The notes beneath the pieces are model-generated. The model saw only the letters and a program-made list of their open reading frames with translations, was not told the DNA's origin and did not search any database. The position numbers and the translations under genes were made by a program. Positions 37,577-48,861 of a DNA stretch of 64,000 nucleotides are shown in pieces. Position 1 is the first letter of the stretch. The number at the start of each line of letters is the position of its first letter. Origin of the DNA: Mikania micrantha (taxonomy: Eukaryota; Streptophyta; Magnoliopsida; Asterales; Asteraceae); assembly GCA_009363875.1 (NCBI GenBank), contig CM018691.1:3472001-3536000 (forward strand), read 5' to 3'.

Positions 37577-38884
37577 GTATGAAATCACTTCATTAACTAT
37601 ATATATATATATATATATGTCTTTCTTCATGTTAATAAGACATAAAATCATCGATTTATATATACACACACACACATACTACATCGTATGCAAGAACCTA
37701 GCTCATGCATGATCTTGCATATTATTGATATTACAACATGCCCATACAATATTTTAAGTATGATCGTATGAGATGTTACATGCTAAATTATCATCACATG
37801 CTCTATCTATTTTAGTTCATCTTTATTTTCTTTCTCTTATTATCAATGATCTGATCGACTTTGCATGTTGTATGTATATTTATGTGATGATAAGAGCAAT
37901 ATATCACGATATTCTTCAATTCATAGCTAGGTATTTGAATATATATTCGATCTAGTTCCTTTATCACATCCGCATAATCTTGTTATCATATATAGTATGT
38001 CTAATCATATATCATAATTTTTTTGTTCTTGTTTATTTTGAATCAAACGTTACCGTTAATCATCTATATCGATTCACAAACTACTAGTTTTATAAACTTT
38101 GAAAATGCAAATTTCTTGTACTTTGATCTTCAATTTGTTCTTTGATACCAAAACAAAATTATTCATATGGCAAGGTTTTTCGATCTCTTCCTTTATTGAT
38201 GAGGAACGAAATTTGCATCCTTATTTCTTTAGATCAAAACTAGCTTGTGTGTAGTTCTTCATAATATAATGGTATATATATATAGGGGAAAGATCAAATA
38301 AGAAGAGATTTTTGCCTAAGAAGAGTAAGAACTAATAATAATTTGAAATTTGACATGATAATTTACGTATAACTTCATATTTTTTGTGCTAGATTTTTAT
38401 TTTTTATACTATATTATTATTTTTTTGTTCTTCGTTTTACTTATACTAGATTTTTGTGTTTTTTGCAATACATTCTTATTTTTTGTACTACATTCTTATT
38501 TTTTGTACTAGATTCTTATTTTTCTTGTACTGGATTATGTTTTTTATACTGCATTGTGAAGTGTCAAATTTCTATTGCTTCTTACTCTTCTTAGGCAAAA
38601 ATCTCTTTTTACTGGATCCAACCCCTATATATATAATCTAAAAAAACTGAATAATAACAACTTGTTTGACTTATTCATTCATTTAGTTATGTACTTATAT
38701 ATGTTTGTTAATAATAAGATTCGCTTTACTAATCAAGAATCTAACACATATGATGATAGAAGAAACATACATGATAATCTTTTTTTAATTATACTAGTTG
38801 TTACAATATTGATCAATACTAGATGCATAAATATGAATTTTACATAGTGGTCAAATTGATCAGTCAAATTAAACTGGATGGCAG
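37577..38884 (+). other. Putative leader intron of the NAC gene
   Basis: AT-rich, with TATATA (37597-37618) and CACACA microsatellites, and hosting the foldback MITE at 38285-38625. No coding frame of note is present. It is assigned as an intron only because of plausible splice signals at both ends. Confidence 0.35.
38285..38625. mobile_element. Foldback MITE in the putative leader intron
   Basis: The arms pair over about 45 bp: GGGGAAAGATCAAATAAGAAG... on the left and its near-complement ending ...GGATCCAACCCC on the right. Both contain AAGAGATTTTTGCCTAAGAA. Both ends are embedded in TATATA. The centre holds three to four ~24-bp repeats of ATTCTTATTTTTTGTACTA. The layout is the same as the foldbacks at 47138-47563 and 48859-49578, but with different arms. 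Confidence 0.75.
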
Positions 38885-38917
38885 GCTAAAGTTTATGTTA
38901 AAAGGAGATCGATCGAT

Positions 38918-41148
38918 ATGAACACATTCTCACATGTACCTCCTGGCTTTCGGTTTCACCCCACTGATGAAGAACTTGTAGATTACTACCTAAGGAAGAA
39001 GATCAACTCAAGAAGGATTGACCTAGATGTCATCCGAGATATCGATCTCTACAAAATCGAGCCATGGGATCTTCAAGGTATCGCCTGATTGAAATCAATG
39101 TTGTTTAACTAGACACATATTTCCTCACATAACTCACACTAATAAGTTTTGATTTTTCTATTATTACATATGCATTTTACCAGGGGCGTCTCCGAGAATT
39201 CGAGTGCCCCGTGCGAAAAGGGTAAAAAAGGCCCCTTAGATAATTTTTTTTATGTATAATGACTTGTAGTTTAATCTATATAATGTTATAATGGGACAAT
39301 GGAATTTTTATAAAAAATATATAGTATATATAAATTTTTTTTATAAAATTGTGCCCCTAAAAACGATGGGCCCTGTGCGGGAGGGGGGTTTGCACCCCCT
39401 CCAAGCCGCCCCTGCATTTTACCTCTATGACACTCAATCTTTACAACATTTGTGCAATGTGGGATCTAGCTATCGTTTAATTGATATGTAGTTTAATTAA
39501 TATACGTAGCATACACTACGTTATGTACCATAAAAAAGTTAAAAAATAAATGTTATCATTGTAAGGCATATGCTTGCGAGTAAACCCTAAACAGTGAACC
39601 TTAAACCTTATTATAAATGTTTTATCAAACCCGGCCACACGCATGCACATTTATAACTCGATCACACATATTAGAAAGATTTGATTTTTAAATGTTTAAG
39701 ATACATTTCAATCATATATATGACACCCAATCTTTACAAGTAAGATTTATGAAACATGGGTTCTAGCTATAGTACATTGGTAAGCACTAGCTTAATTTTG
39801 CATTTCATGTAGCATGAAAAAATTTATAAAAAAAAATGTCATCCTTGTAATTAATGCATGCATACGCTTGTTTACCAAATTTTTTTGAACATCTTACTCA
39901 CATACTCCAATCGAACTCCTAAAACTTCATTTTTTTGGTCATATATATAAGACTTGAATCCTCAGCTAGTCATTTGAAACGATAACTTTTTTTAACACAT
40001 TGATACTTGTTAGCCACATATATAATCATGTTGGTTAATAGTTAAGTTTCAATAGAGCTATGCAGGTTGGGTACTGAAGAGCAAAATGAATGGTATTTCT
40101 TTAGTCACAAAGACAAGAAATATCCGACTGGGACACGAACGAATCGAGCTACAAACAAAGGATTCTGGAAGGCTACGGGAAGAGACAAGGCAATTTACTC
40201 CAAACATGAGTTGGTTGGAATGAGAAAGACACTTGTTTTCTACGAGGGTCGAGCTCCCAATGGACAAAAATCAGATTGGATAATGCACGAGTATCGTCTT
40301 GAATCGGATGAAAATGCAACCACAACTCAAGTAAATACATAATTTTTTTTATATATATTAAGTTTTAGTGTTCAATAGATGTTTTATAAATCCTAAACTT
40401 TGATCAAACCTTATATCTCTTATTACAAGATTAAAGTTTATTAATTTGAAAACAGGAAGAAGGGTGGGTGGTATGTAGGGTGTTCAAGAAAAGATTAACC
40501 ACAATGAGGAGAGCAAATGAGCATGAATCACCAATATGGTATGATCAAGATCATCAAGTCTCATTCATGCCAGAAATTGATTCACCAAACCAAAACAATT
40601 CTTTATCTCACTTGGTGAACCCTAATTACCAATACCCATATGGGTCTTGCAAGAAAGAGCTAGACCATATGCAAAATTACCAGATTACCCCTGATCATTT
40701 CCTCCAACTTCCTTTTCTTGAGTCTCCAAAACTACTCCCTCCTTGCAATTCTTCCATGCCCATTTATGGTATTAACATAGACCAAGCTGGAATTATCAAC
40801 TTCCAACCACCTTCACTCACACAAGATCATAACAACTACAATAACAACAACAAAAGCCATCAAAATCAAGATCAAAATGCAAACAATCAAGTGAGTACGG
40901 ATTGGCGCGCTGTTCACAAGTTTGTTGCATCACAACTACTAAGCCAAGGAGATGTTTTAACTAAGGAAAATCATTGCACAAACATGGAAGATAGTGATCC
41001 CATCTTGCACTCACTCGATGATCACGGAAGATCAAACGATGAGCTCATCACACATGATCAGAACAAGCATGAACACGATGTGTCGAGGATGCAAGATCAA
41101 GATGCCTCAAATTCTACCTCCATTTGTCCAATTGATTTGTGGAAATGA
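38918..41148 (+). CDS. NAC-domain transcription factor, VND (vessel) class
   Basis: Three exons, 38918-39077, 40056-40330 and 40456-41148, give 375 residues with GT/AG introns. The second exon begins after AATAG at 40055, because the nearer CAG at 40065 would break the frame. The NAC DNA-binding domain has all five subdomains: VPPGFRFHPTDEEL (7-20), IDLDVIRDIDLYKIEPWDL (34-52), EEQNEWYFFSHKDKKYPTG (61-79), the GFWKATGRDK and MRKTLVFYEGRAPNG blocks, and EEGWVVCRVFKKR (146-158). The start MNTFSHVPPG and the late motif DWRAVHKFVASQL (294-306) are hallmarks of the VND4-6 branch, nuclear activators of xylem vessel secondary-wall formation in other plants. The activation region is N/Q/H-rich. An unusual point is E in FYEGRAPNG, where the branch normally has K. 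Intron 1 (978 bp) carries a hAT-type MITE. AATAAA follows at 41219. The VND subtype number is not certain. Confidence 0.93.
39181..39414. mobile_element. hAT-type MITE in NAC intron 1
   Basis: The ends CAGGGGCG and CGCCCCTG are perfect inverted repeats with the CAGGG start usual for hAT elements. They are flanked by a perfect 8-bp duplication, CATTTTAC (39173-39180 and 39415-39422). The 234-bp element is GC-rich at both ends and AT-rich in the middle. The flawless duplication suggests a fairly recent insertion. Confidence 0.92.
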
Positions 41149-41218
41149 AAGAAAAAACGCCGGTTTTGAAGCCATTATTTGCAAGTATAGAAGCAAATTT
41201 CCAATTATTATTGTAAAT

Positions 41219-41224
41219 AATAAA
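41219..41224 (+). terminator. Candidate polyadenylation signal of the NAC gene
   Basis: AATAAA lies about 70 bp after the stop codon, in AT-rich sequence. Plant signals are loose, so this is a candidate only. Confidence 0.4.
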
Positions 41225-41299
41225 GATACATATATATACATACATGTAACCTTATTAATGTTTATAGCTTGTTCAATTGGACTACATGCAGTATATGCC

Positions 41300-41382
41300 C
41301 CTTAATATTAATTGGTGTCAATTAAGTTAATTAAATATTAATGGGGATTGTATGTTATAAGTAAAACAATCAAGGGATTGTT

Positions 41383-41416
<34 letters not shown>

Positions 41417-43005
41417 GATGTTGTAGGCGTGGGAGTGTTGTTGTGTGTCTTATAATTACATGGGACGATGATCACAGCACCATCTATTTTTTGTGGAGTG
41501 AAATTTATTATGTTGCCTATAAACTGACAGCCATTTGCATGCGCTAGCTGTTCATGTTTTTTTTTTTCCATTCTTTTTCTAGATTTAATAATTGTTTGGA
41601 TGAATTTAATTTATCTGAGTTTTGTTTATTTATTTTTTATATTATCTTTAGAATAATCACTACATGCATAAGATATTATATATGTTGATTAATTAGCTAT
41701 AAATTAAATACAACGTAACAAGCAAAATTAAATAAAAAAATAATTAAAATTTTTCATATGGTTAGTTATTTTTATCCGGCTTTAATTTTTCTAGATCGAT
41801 TCTCCACTCGTATCACAACATTGATCTAACGTTAATAATAAAGCTAACCTTCATTCTTGTTTCTTGCGTATGAATATTATTCTTGCGTATGATCACGGTC
41901 CAAACCCGGCTACTTTCACTACCAAGATAGTTTTCCGACAAACAAATTCATAGGAAATTTGTTGGAAAAATTGTATAGCGACAAAATATCGACAAAAATG
42001 TTTGTCGGAAAAAACTTAGCTTGTAGGAAAAATCCATCTGACGAACTTAGGACAAATATTCCCTCAAAATAGTGACAGAAAAAGTTTGTTGCTAAATTTG
42101 TGACAAAATACCAATGAAAAAATTTCAAATAATTTCGACCATTATATATATAACAAGTCACATTTTTCAAAATTTTAATTAAAATAATTTACCTATGACT
42201 TTATGCCAAAAACACAAGTTTTATGTTTTTAATTTTTCCGGAAAATCGTCCATAATTATTTTGTAGGAAGTTTGGTTTGTCGGTATCTATGTTAAAATTA
42301 AGAATGTGGAAAACCATGTATATTCATTTAGTTATTTAATGTAAACTTTCATTAAATTGTACGCTAACATGAAAATTTGTAATTAATTAGTTCAAATATT
42401 CATTAGTTACCGAAGTATAAATCGAAGATATCAATCCCTCTGGTACGTACGATGGTTTCTGAATCTTGAAAATATTGATGGAACAACCTCAGCTCTAATT
42501 AACATAATACATATATAAATGAGAAAGAGATAACTTCTGAAGTAACAAGATCGAGAAGAGTGAGACACTGACACACGTATGTGCAGTGTATGCATGCATG
42601 TATGCATGCTTGTGTGTGTTTATTGCATGCATGCATGCATGTGTGGATCGAAAGAATGAAGTTTATTAACTATAATGAAATTAAAGGAAATGAGGTTGAT
42701 TATTGTAGCTGCTATATATATCTATATATGTCATTTATAATAAAATGATTTAGATATAATATATATGACATTTATGGGCAATACAAAATGATGTGCACTA
42801 TGCTTCTTACTAAAGTCTACCTTAATTTACACACATATAGATATATAGATATATATATAGGGTTTGATGTGTGTGTGTGAGAGAGAGAGATAGATAGAGA
42901 ATGCTTGATGATGATGCAAACAATTAATCAACAGAACTTTCCTTCGAAGGGATAGCAAAATTATCAGATATTCTTTTAACGAATCTGACATAAATAATAT
43001 ATAAA
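41300..43005. other. AT-rich DNA downstream of NAC; CACTA-like end and microsatellites
   Basis: At 41908 the string CACTACCAAGATAGTTTTCC, followed by repeated TTTGTCGGAAA/TCCGACAAA words to about 42290, looks like the end of a CACTA-type non-autonomous element. The other end was not found. (TA)n lies at 41385-41410, GCATGCATGCAT-type repeats at 42587-42640, and TGTGTGAGAGAGAG at about 42870-42890. No gene is seen. Confidence 0.45.
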
Positions 43006-43792
43006 GGGAAAATTACGAAAATAGCCACTTTGACCAAAAATTTAACCAAAATGACCATTTGACTTTTCTATCACCAAAATGTCCATGCCTTTACAGGCGC
43101 CGGCGCCCGTATACTTACGGGCGGCCGCCTATATGGGATCCAATGGGATTTCGCCATGTGTCCTACACGGGCGTCCACGCCTCTTAAATCTGACAAACGC
43201 CCTTTAAAAAAGTAAGTTGTCACGGGCGTCGGGCCCACACTGACACCTTTGTCACGGGCGTCCGCCCTTAAAAAAATAAAAAAAATAAAAAAATAAAAAA
43301 GTCGTTTAAAAAAAATTTAAAAAAATAGAAAAAAAAATAAAAAAATAAAAAAGTACAGTCGGACGCCTGTAAAGTACGGTCGGACGCCTGTAAAGTACGG
43401 GCGGACGCCTGTAAAGTACGGTCGGACGCCTGTAAAGTACGGTCGGACGCCTGTAAAGTACGGGCGGACGCCTGTAAAGTACGGACGCCTGTAAAGTACG
43501 GGCGGACGCCTGTAAAGTACGGTCGGACGCCTGTAAAGTACGGTCGGACGCCTGTGACACGTTTTCCGAAAAAAAGTCTTGGACGCCCGTAACTAGGTTC
43601 GGGCGCCTGTGTGGTCGGTCCGGGCGCCCGTTAAGGACACGTGGCGAAATCTCATTGGATCCCATATAGGCGGCCGCCCGTAAGTATACGGGCGCCGGCG
43701 CCTGTAAAGGCATGGACATTTTGGTGATGGAAAAGTCAAATGGTCATTTTGGTTAAATTTTTGGTCAAAGTGGGTATTTTGGTGATTTTCCC
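43006..43792. mobile_element. Foldback MULE-type element with long arms and an internal minisatellite
   Basis: A perfect 9-bp duplication, ATATATAAA (42997-43005 and 43793-43801), flanks a 787-bp element whose ends begin GGGAAAAT. The arms are near-perfect inverted repeats over roughly 170 bp. The outer part reads TTTGACCAAAAATTTAACC. The inner part is GC-rich and includes AGGCGGCCGCC and GGCGCCGGCGCC. The centre has GGGCGTC-type words, an A-rich tract (43268-43350) and the 21-bp tandem repeat. The 9-bp duplication indicates Mutator-like mobilisation. The 137-residue minus-strand frame across it is a translation of the repeat, not a gene. Confidence 0.9.
43351..43555 (+). repeat. 21-bp minisatellite, ten copies
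   Basis: The unit GTACGGTCGGACGCCTGTAAA occurs about ten times with T/G variants (GGTCGG or GGGCGG). One copy lacks four bases (about 43475-43492). It sits between the arms of the foldback MULE. Its period is a multiple of three, which keeps frames open. Confidence 0.93.
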
Positions 43793-43801
43793 ATATATAA
43801 A

Positions 43802-44459
43802 TACCCATATGTATATATATAGCCTTCTCCAAAAAGTAATCTATCCAAAACAATAATCATGAAATTAATGCAGCTTATTTATTTAAAAATTATTTATATT
43901 TATGGAAAATAATAGCTTTTCTTTTTGAACGGCATGGAAAATAATAGCTAGTGCACTGCTTTATTCTCTAAAGATTAAAATATTATTTAAAAACAATATG
44001 GCCGAAAAAAAAACTCAAAATCAGGGGTTGTTCATCGTTTGATACACAATAAATTAACAAGTTTGACGTTTAAATGTTATAATTGTTAATGAGTTTGAAA
44101 AAAATAATAATTAAGAAGAGTACATGCATGCTTGCTTCTAATATTTTTATAAGAAAAACTAATTATAATTAAGAGTGAGTTTTAATAAGAATATATTTAC
44201 ATGCATGAGGGAAGTTTGTGATGAATGCTTGTGCATATATATACCCTCACGTTTGGTTGCATAAATTTTCTAATAAATTAATTATAATAAAATAATTTCT
44301 CACATAAAGACGTCTAGGAAAATTCGAATTAAAACGTACACATCTAGTTTAATTAAGTCGATAAGAAGATATTTACTATGCATGTATGCATGAAGCAGAG
44401 TACGTAGCGATAAAGATTATGTATTTCTGTTACATCTCCAATTGGGGCAATATATATAA
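43802..44459. other. AT-rich DNA, no gene seen
   Basis: No coding frame, element end or RNA gene is evident. Scattered CATGCATG words occur. Confidence 0.5.
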
Positions 44460-44713
44460 GGTTACGTGTAGTGGCAAGTGAGTGAGGCGTGAGGGGCATG
44501 ACCGGGGCAATACGTGAGGATGGTCAAAGTGTGAAGGAAGAAGAAACGGGGAAAAATGAGGGTGATTGGGATGATGACGTGGAGTGATGAGGGAATGATG
44601 ATAATACAAAAGTGGTGATGATGTGGAGTGATGAGGGGGTGATGACGTTGGTTGTTTACGTGAGGCATACGTTAAGTGATCGATGGGTATGTGACCACTA
44701 CACATGCATGGTC
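44460..44713. mobile_element. Tourist/PIF-Harbinger-like MITE, copy 2
   Basis: The 254-bp element has ends GGTTACGTGTAGTGGC and the complement of GACCATGCATGTGTAGTGG, with TAA on both sides. It is the reverse-oriented relative of 23903-24171, sharing the GTGAGTGAGGCGTGAGGGG and GATGACGT words. The open minus-strand frames here follow from the repeated GATGATG pattern. Confidence 0.7.
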
Positions 44714-44957
44714 TAAGTGTAGAGGTGGATGACCATGCTTAGAAGCAGTGGCAAAGAAAAATTCCTAATATTTCCCAAGTTGTCATTTTTTGTTTCATTT
44801 TTGTCCATTGAATTGATAAACACTAATTACCACATAATGTCCACTCTTCTACGGATGAAGACACCACATAGCATATACGTACTGGCATTGACGCCTATAC
44901 CTAATAGGTGTCAAAATAGATTTAATTTACCTCGTGTCACTAGGGCTAGAGCCGTTT

Positions 44958-45140
44958 GACAGGGTTATCAGAAGTGTCGGCGAGCGCTGAATAAGCAAAT
45001 CCACTTGCTCTCAGGAGAAAACCCACTGTATATGTGGTAAAACCCCCTACTGACCGTTTTAGTCGGGATTTGAACGCATAAACTCACCAAGCCTAAGCCT
45101 TATGAGCATGGTTGACAGTGGTATTGGCGCCTAAAATCTT
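44958..45140 (-). mobile_element. SINE family 1, partial copy, minus orientation
   Basis: On the minus strand the B-box GTTCAAATCCCGAC and the body strings GGTCAGTAGGGGGTTTTACC and CAGCGCTCGCC match the element at 33191-33482. The A-box region is decayed and the 3' end is truncated. Confidence 0.7.
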
Positions 45141-45232
45141 TTCTGTTAATGAATTAATTCACACGGATGATGCATGCTATCACTTTGAATTGCTAGTTTG
45201 GTAATGATGCATGCAACTATGCGAGCCATATA

Positions 45233-45476
45233 CACTACAAGAAAATTGTTATTTAGTGGCATAACAAACAAAAAAAACGGTGAACGCCACCATTAGCGGC
45301 CTTTACTAACCGGTCTCACAGCCAACATGAGGAAAGTAAATCAAGTAACCAAGGGAAAATTGAGCCGTAGACCTTCATTATAGATTCTCACCCACTTACC
45401 ACTAGACCATCATCACGAAGACTGGCATAGCAAACAATTAAACCAGTCACTAAAAGTGATTTTTCTCTTGTGTATG
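45233..45476. mobile_element. CACTA-like short element with a nested SINE-like piece
   Basis: CACTACAAGAAAATT at 45233 is the classic CACTA terminal start. A near-complement (TTTTTCTCTTGTG) lies at about 45457-45470. Inside, on the minus strand, a TGGTCTAGTGGTAAGTGGG A-box-like stretch and a B-box-like GGCTCAATTTTCCC (45340-45424) suggest a tRNA-derived SINE of a second family. The exact borders of both are uncertain. Confidence 0.5.
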
Positions 45477-47137
45477 AAGAGAAAACTATACTGACATTTG
45501 CGACAGTACGTAGCTGGCGTCGCTAACAGTTTTCAAGTAACCTTGATCAGCAAGAAGAATATATGTATGCATGCATGGCAAACTAGCTAGACATTTGCAA
45601 CATTCTCCAGTTTAATTAGCTGTTTTTATATACAACCATGAATCCATATGCTTATAATGAGTAGCTAATCTTGTTAGTTATGAGTAGTTTTCAAGGAATA
45701 TATAAGCTAAGCTAGCACACAAGCATATGCATATATATATATATATATATATATAAAGAGAGAGCTCAATCTTTACTATTGTATTCGAATAATCATGTGC
45801 CCTATTTAAGCTTAATTTGACACTTTTAGTGACACTAATTAAAAGAAGACGAAAATATAAAATAGGAATTGAAACAATTAAGTACATACATTTACCTGAT
45901 GTTTCAAATGATGGGTTCGTTGAATTAGCTGTGATGATCGATCGAGCAAACATAATTAACTAGAAAACATATAGCAAAGAGCATTAGTGACTAATATCTA
46001 GTCTTAGTGACAAAAGTGAAGGCTCAGAAATCAAAATTAGATTTGAGTGATATGATAGGAATGTTTGTGATGGATATATAGAAGTGGGTATGTATGTATT
46101 ATATATAATATGCATCTACAGAAGTCAAAGAATGGTCAAATTATTATATAAAGAGTGGTGGGGGAGTCAAAATCCAAGTGTATGCATCTAAACAAGCAAC
46201 ATGTGTACTCATTGAAGTTGCCTTGTGGATTCATGGACTGGAGGCACAAAGATGCAGGTTGACCAGAGGAAGGTATCCTAGGATAAAAATAGTATATAAT
46301 ATAAATCATAATCATAGATATTGAAAGTAAAACATTAAAATAATACAATAAATGATCGCAAGTGTCAAGTGACTTATATTTATGAAAATTTAAAAAACAA
46401 TCAATAATATTTCTCTAAGCTAAGAATGTAATTAAGACTATATATTCAGTTTTTTCAAGTTTTATTACGACTAATCATATACTTTAAAGATAATGTAGAG
46501 GTCATATTTACAAATTACATAAATATTGTTTATTAGGATATTATAAATAAGTATTAATTAGTATTGTTTAATATATAAGGCTACTTCGGAGCAGTCTTTT
46601 TATCTCATTTAGAACAAGAGGGTAAGGCTTAATTATTTTTATCCCTACTCCGCATACCATACTGAAGAATAGAAATACACTTAGTAAGTTTGTTTGTTTA
46701 TTATGTATAATGTGTGTTTACCTTTTTATAAAAATAAGAATTTCAACATATGATATGTTGGCACCATATTAGGATTCTTTTCTCCTTTTAAAAATTTAAC
46801 ATCATTAATTTTATCAATTAATATGTTTTTTAATCAAAATTTGTATAAACTAGCTACGCAGCTAGGGTACTTGTTACCTTTGTGTCACAGATAGGGAAAC
46901 CAACCAAAAAAATCTAACAAACTATTTAAAAACAAAAAACAAAAAAATAAAACCAAAATAATAGCAAGAATGACCGAAAATATTGTTAGCAAGAAGAGTC
47001 AAAGTTATGATGACCTGGGTAAAAGAGAGGAGCCACACTCCAATTAAGTACAAAAAATACATAATATGATGCTTTCAAAAAAAAAAAAACTTAAGCTTAT
47101 GCAATTATTTCTAATATATATATATATATATATATTT
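45477..47137. other. No clear gene; weak exon-like stretches on the minus strand
   Basis: A frame at 46150-46290 (minus) reads QPASLCLQSMNPQGNFNEYT in a locally GC-richer patch. Around 45900-45945 a short stretch is bounded by CATCACAG and CATCAG|GTAAATG. Neither has enough support to be called. Microsatellite (AT)n lies at 45728-45754. Confidence 0.35.
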
Positions 47138-47563
47138 GGGAAGCTTCTATTAAAAAGTCCATTTTGCCTAAAAAGGCTAAGAATGATTTTTGAAAACTCA
47201 AAAAGCGACTCAAACAAACTCCGATTGAACTTTTTTTTTGCATCATTGGAACCGGCTTGTTGAATACTAAATCACTAACAATAAACCTCTAAAACTCAAA
47301 TCAAAACTTTAAAAACAATCATAAATCTAAAGATAAAACCTAAAAGCAAAAAATCAATCACTAAAACCCAAACTCTAAAACTAGTTGTTAAATCCAAAAC
47401 CTAAAAGCTAATAGTAGTGTTCGATGAGACGGTTCTAATGTCTTAGAAATGAGCTTAATTGGAGTTTGTTTTGGTTGGTTTTTTAGGTTTTAAAAATTCA
47501 TTTTAACCTTCTTATGCAAAAAAAACTTAGGCAAAAAAGACTTTTTATTTGATCTTTCCTTCT
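47138..47563. mobile_element. Foldback MITE bounded by AT repeats
   Basis: The left arm (AAAAAGTCCATTTTGCCTAA, then ACTCAAACAAACTCCGATT) and the right arm (the complement of AAAAAGTCTTTTTTGCCTAA and of AACAAACTCCAATT) pair over about 110 bp with mismatches. The centre has AAACCTAAAAGC-type repeats. Both ends adjoin TATATA. A decayed relative lies near 25.9-26.2 kb. Confidence 0.65.
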
Positions 47564-48306
47564 GTATATATACAAGGAATGATTAAATTGTTAAAAGATA
47601 TATCTACATTCGATCAAGTCTTCAACCTACTCCAATAACAAGTATTTTTAAAAGATAAATGTTATATATGCTCTATGAAATCTAGAAATTGTTTCTTGTC
47701 TCTCTCATAACAAATACTAATCATTTTTAGTAATTAAATTACTAAAAACTAAAGCTTAATTAAATACAAAAAAATTCTCAATTATATCTTATCTTAAAAA
47801 ATAATTTAATAATTATTAAACACTTGTTATTATTTGTGATAATGCACAAATATTTATATAAATTGTTGTTTATTATATGCTTGATAAGTTGATATATTCA
47901 ATCTATCTAATACATACATGCATGGGTATGTAAATTGTAGTATAATAATTTAATAAATAATCACCTCACATGCATTAATCCTATCTTTTTAAAATATAAG
48001 AATATTTAAATTGTTTTTAGTGAGAACTGAAATAGGAATGTCGTAATTATTATGGATAGGATAAGGGAGTGAATATGTTGGGAATCATATATTGAAGGAA
48101 GATAATGGAAACCGAATAATATGATTCTTATGAATATGTTTGCTTGTGGAGCAAGTTATCATCATTTGGTCACAAATTCCCATGTGGCTTTCTCTCATCA
48201 ATATTAAAAAAAATTTCTTCTCATGACAGAAAACTAATATATATATATATTCCCATGTGGCTTTCTCTCATCAATATTAAAAAAAATTTCTTCTCATGAC
48301 AGAAAA

Positions 48307-48345
<39 letters not shown>

Positions 48346-48470
48346 TGAACGGCAAATGGTTGTCTCCTCCTAAATTACTCTAAATTAATTACACCATTGC
48401 ATTGATTAAAACTCATGACTTTCCATTCTAAGAGACAAAGCCTCTACTAAGTGGGCTAGCCCCACATTGA

Positions 48471-48502
<32 letters not shown>

Positions 48503-48795
48503 CTCAAGTGATATTATATCTACATACTGTAATTAATTATTTGTAAATGTTATAATGGAAAAATTTATTGAAAAAACAAAGTCATATTTTGAAAATTTAG
48601 AACTATGCTGTGTTGGCAAATCCTGTCGGCTAGACGGTTGAATTAGCGTAAGGCTCCAAGATAGAGAGCAGCCGGACCACGTCTTAGGCTTTGGGGATGT
48701 TCCCTCAGTATAATCTGAATATTTCAAAATATTGATTAAGTTAATTCAAAAAATTTAATCATTAAAACAAATACAAATAATGAATCAGATATCTA

Positions 48796-48797
<2 letters not shown>
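47564..48797. other. AT-rich DNA with several (AT)n tracts, no gene seen
   Basis: (AT)n tracts lie at 48237-48250, 48312-48342 and 48475-48501. A possible old minus-strand SINE is at 48400-48470 (GGGGCTAGCCCACTTAGTAG). No coding sequence is recognised. Confidence 0.5.
48177..48323 (+). repeat. Perfect 73-bp tandem duplication
   Basis: The segment from TTCCCATGTGGCTTTCTC to GACAGAAAACTAATATATAT occurs twice with period 73 and no visible difference. The junctions lie in (AT)n, which suggests slippage or unequal exchange at the microsatellite. Confidence 0.9.

Positions 48798-48858
<61 letters not shown>
48798..48858. repeat. (AT)n microsatellite, ~30 repeats
   Basis: An uninterrupted TA repeat of about 60 bp stands directly before the foldback element. 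Its length is likely to vary between individuals. Confidence 0.9.

Positions 48859-48861
<3 letters not shown>

Noticed and set aside
37294..37596. 100-residue protein upstream of NAC
   Set aside because: Low-complexity S/F/H/N-rich translation of a CT-rich leader. It fits a 5' untranslated exon better.
43351..43555. CRISPR-like repeat array
   Set aside because: The repeats are directly adjacent with no spacers, inside a plant transposon.
43306..43719. 137-residue minus-strand open frame
   Set aside because: It is the translation of the 21-bp minisatellite and the inner arm of the foldback MULE. The seven-residue periodicity follows from the DNA repeat.
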